This document shows positions 4,187 through 5,632 of a stretch of 5,632 nucleotides of DNA, one piece after another. A model generated the notes under the pieces. The model had not been told where the DNA came from, did no database searches, and saw only the letters and a program-made list of their open reading frames with translations. The stretch is from contig JAFWNO010000044.1 of assembly GCA_017510305.1 (NCBI GenBank), positions 1 to 5,632 of the forward strand, read 5' to 3'. A program made the translations under genes and the position numbers. Every line of letters starts with the position of its first letter. The first letter of the stretch is position 1. The DNA comes from Candidatus Saccharimonadota bacterium. Its GTDB lineage: Bacteria > Patescibacteriota > Saccharimonadia > Saccharimonadales > Saccharimonadaceae.

Positions 4187-5632
4187 AAACTTATCGGGCT
4201 AGATGTCGGCGAGAAGCGGATAGGTGTGGCTAAGTGCGACACCTCTGTCCGTATCGCTATCCCCCAAAACACCATAGAGGTAGACGGCACCGAGTTTCAG
4301 CAGATTGCTAAACTAGCCAGCCTTATCGGCACAGATTATTTTGTGCTGGGTCTCCCTCGTAGCAATGATGGCCGCGAAACGGCCCAGTCCGAATATGTTA
4401 AACAATTCGCCCGCAACCTCAAAAAGCATATCCCTAGTGCTAAAATCCAGTTTCAAGACGAATCTCTCACCTCTGTCGAGGCCGAAGCCCGCCTCAAATC
4501 CAAGAAATCCTACCGCAAAACCGGCAAACTCTTCAAAAAAGGCGAAGTCGACTCCGAAGCCGCGACCATCATCCTGCAGGACTTCCTTGAAGGTTTTACC
4601 AGTAAAGGTAGACAACACGAGAATCCCGACACTGCGGGGCCTGTCGGAGGCTCGGCCGTTCGCCCCTTGGGACGCGGGAGCGAAGCGACGACGGTCGGCG
4701 CCAGCCCTGTAACGACAGGCGCTGGCGACCGTTACCCGCAGGTCGGAGATTCTCGTGGTGGCGTAAAGAATGGAAAAACTAAAACGAAGGTGCTCGCAGG
4801 CATCTCCGTGGCGGTTCTAGTTTTGCTTGCCCTTTGTGGCGGCGCAGCCCTTTGGTACAATCTAAGCCTTGCCCCCGTCGGCTGCTCCGCCGAATGTAAA
4901 GATATTATCTTTTCCGTCGAGCAGGGCGATAGTCCCGAGTCCATCGCTAAAGTCCTAAAGGAGAATGGCCTAATTAAATCCACCCTTGCTTTCCAGATAA
5001 ACGCTCGCCTCTCCGGCGAGGCTAGCCAGTATCAAGCCGGCAATTACACCTTCAATCAGGGCATGTCGTCCCAAGAAATTTCCGCTAAAATCGCTCGTGG
5101 CGAGATTAACGAGAATGTCTTTAATTATACTATTCTCCCCGGCCAAAGTATCTTTGAAATTCAGACAGGTCTAAAAAAGGCCGGCTATTCCGACGCTGAA
5201 ATCACCGCTGCTTTTAACAAGACTTATAATAGTCCCGTTCTTAAGGATAAGCCCGCCAATACTTCCCTAGAGGGCTACCTCTACCCTGAGACTTACGAAT
5301 TTTACCAAGATGCCACCGTCGAGACGATTCTTCAGCGTGCCATCGACGAAATGAATTCTGCAGTTGTCAAGAATAACCTTGAGCAAAAATTCGCCGCTCA
5401 AGGCCTCAGCCTCAATCAAGGCCTCACTCTCGCTTCTATTGTTACCGAGGAGTCTGTCTCTGGCGAGGAGAGCAATATCGCCAGAGTGTTTTTAAACCGC
5501 ATCGCGAATGGCATGGCACTTGGCTCAGATGTCACCACCAAATATGCCGCCGATCTAGAGGATCCAGACCGGCAAGTTTACACTGATAACAGCCTCATCC
5601 TGCAGATAGATTCCCCTTATAATACCAGAAAA
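4184..5632 (+). CDS. ruvX-mltG: RuvX/YqgF nuclease domain fused in frame to MltG transglycosylase, 3'-truncated
   Basis: One frame of 483 codons runs to the window end with no stop; I translated it codon by codon. Residues 1-140 are a complete RuvX/YqgF (RNase H-like Holliday junction resolvase or rRNA-processing nuclease): LIGLDVGEKRIGVA (Asp7), VLGLPRSNDGRET (54-66), QDESLTSVEAEARL (91-104, Glu93) and EVDSEAATIILQDFL (121-135, Asp123). Residues 144-192 are a Gly/Pro/Thr linker encoded by the palindromic repeat. Then come a lysine-rich strip (195-202), a membrane helix (about 204-224) and an MltG/YceG body: a LysM-like part (242-310) with FSVEQGDSPESIAKVL and YQAGNYTF, then LPGQSIFEI (318-326), SLEGYLYPETYEFY (361-374), LASIVTEESV with the probable catalytic Glu423, and RVFLNRIANGMALGSDVTT. 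It stops at IDSPYNTRK, just before the usual GLPPGPI region. MltG cleaves nascent glycan strands outside the membrane; the predicted topology leaves RuvX in the cytoplasm. There is no in-frame ATG between the domains, only TTG 4667 and GTG 4790, so separate initiation of MltG is possible but weak. Confidence 0.85.
   Translation, partial: MKLIGLDVGEKRIGVAKCDTSVRIAIPQNTIEVDGTEFQQIAKLASLIGTDYFVLGLPRSNDGRETAQSEYVKQFARNLKKHIPSAKIQFQDESLTSVEAEARLKSKKSYRKTGKLFKKGEVDSEAATIILQDFLEGFTSKGRQHENPDTAGPVGGSAVRPLGRGSEATTVGASPVTTGAGDRYPQVGDSRGGVKNGKTKTKVLAGISVAVLVLLALCGGAALWYNLSLAPVGCSAECKDIIFSVEQGDSPESIAKVLKENGLIKSTLAFQINARLSGEASQYQAGNYTFNQGMSSQEISAKIARGEINENVFNYTILPGQSIFEIQTGLKKAGYSDAEITAAFNKTYNSPVLKDKPANTSLEGYLYPETYEFYQDATVETILQRAIDEMNSAVVKNNLEQKFAAQGLSLNQGLTLASIVTEESVSGEESNIARVFLNRIANGMALGSDVTTKYAADLEDPDRQVYTDNSLILQIDSPYNTRK
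4613..4760 (+). repeat. G+C-rich palindromic element inside the ruvX-mltG frame
   Basis: The ends are imperfect inverted repeats: 4613-4638 against 4735-4760, 24 matches in 25 aligned columns with two single-base bulges; the core CACGAGAATC (4616-4625) and GATTCTCGTG (4748-4757) is perfect. The interior holds a strong hairpin (4691-4732) and a weaker one (4659-4684: TTCGC-CCC with GGG-A-GCGAA). G+C is 102 of 148 bases (69%), against 46% and 48% in the 50 bases on each side. It encodes residues 144-192, a low-complexity linker lying exactly between two unrelated domains. It has no transposase and would be a non-autonomous element. It could alternatively be a REP-like or intergenic hairpin that became read through after loss of the ruvX stop. 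Confidence 0.75.
4691..4732 (+). other. Strong hairpin within the palindromic element
   Basis: ACGGT (4691-4695) pairs with ACCGT (4728-4732), CGCCAGC (4699-4705) with GCTGGCG (4721-4727), and CCTGT (4706-4710) with ACAGG (4715-4719), giving 17 pairs around an AACG loop, with a 3-base bulge (4696-4698) and a 1-base bulge (4720). No T-run follows, so it is not a terminator. The CGACAGG on its right side (4713-4719) could instead pair with CCTGTCG at 4640-4646. In mRNA it would fold in the middle of the fused coding frame. Confidence 0.6.

Noticed and set aside
4313..4712. ORFs of 101 (minus) and 123 (plus) codons overlapping the RuvX domain
   Set aside because: The frame at 4184 contains a full set of RuvX motifs; these are out-of-frame shadows with low-complexity composition.
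4613..4760. CRISPR repeat, integron attC site or tRNA-like RNA in the palindromic region
   Set aside because: There are no regularly spaced direct repeats, no attC core sites (RYYYAAC/GTTRRRY arrangement) at the ends, and no cloverleaf or CCA end. The structure is a simple long inverted repeat with inner hairpins.
4790..4792. GTG at 4790 as a separate MltG start
   Set aside because: It would drop the lysine-rich strip usually found before the membrane helix, has no properly spaced Shine-Dalgarno site, and is unnecessary since the frame is open from RuvX. It is not fully excluded.

Overview
The window looks like chromosomal DNA from a Patescibacteria/CPR bacterium, most likely Candidatus Saccharibacteria (TM7). 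I infer this from three things: a cysteine-rich FISUMP-type surface protein, a membrane-anchored protein resembling the CPR 'baseplate J-like' family, and MltG next to RuvX. All reading frames are consistent with translation table 11. One gene ends in TGA, and no long frame needs TGA to be read as glycine, which argues against the Gracilibacteria/SR1 code. The taxonomic call rests on recalled family resemblance, not on a search.

Layout. Positions 1-869 (+) hold the 3' part of an AT-rich FISUMP-domain surface protein whose N-terminus lies upstream of the window. A hairpin at 889-906 with a T-run on the minus strand follows; it terminates the minus-strand unit coming from the right. That unit contains a soluble PAS histidine kinase (2429 down to 1182) and a 61-residue two-helix membrane protein (1103 down to 918). 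The small gene has its own near-consensus sigma-70 promoter and a Shine-Dalgarno site. Between the kinase and the rightward genes lie only 48 bases. These contain two nearly identical extended -10 boxes facing away from each other, each placed so that the transcript would start at or very near the ATG, so both genes are probably leaderless.

The rightward unit encodes a membrane-anchored baseplate J-like protein (2478-4184). Its stop codon overlaps the next start (TAATG) of an open frame that continues to the window end without a stop. That frame encodes a full RuvX/YqgF-type nuclease domain, then a linker of about 50 residues, then a transmembrane segment and an MltG endolytic transglycosylase cut off by the window edge.

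The most unusual point is the linker. It is encoded by a G+C-rich element of about 148 bp (69% G+C by my count, against about 47% in the 50 bases on each side) bounded by 25-column imperfect inverted repeats (24 matches) and containing further hairpins. It sits exactly between the end of RuvX and the lysine-rich start of MltG. It looks like a palindromic element that inserted into, and became part of, a coding frame, comparable in principle to Rickettsia palindromic elements. There is no gene-free stretch longer than about 100 bases.
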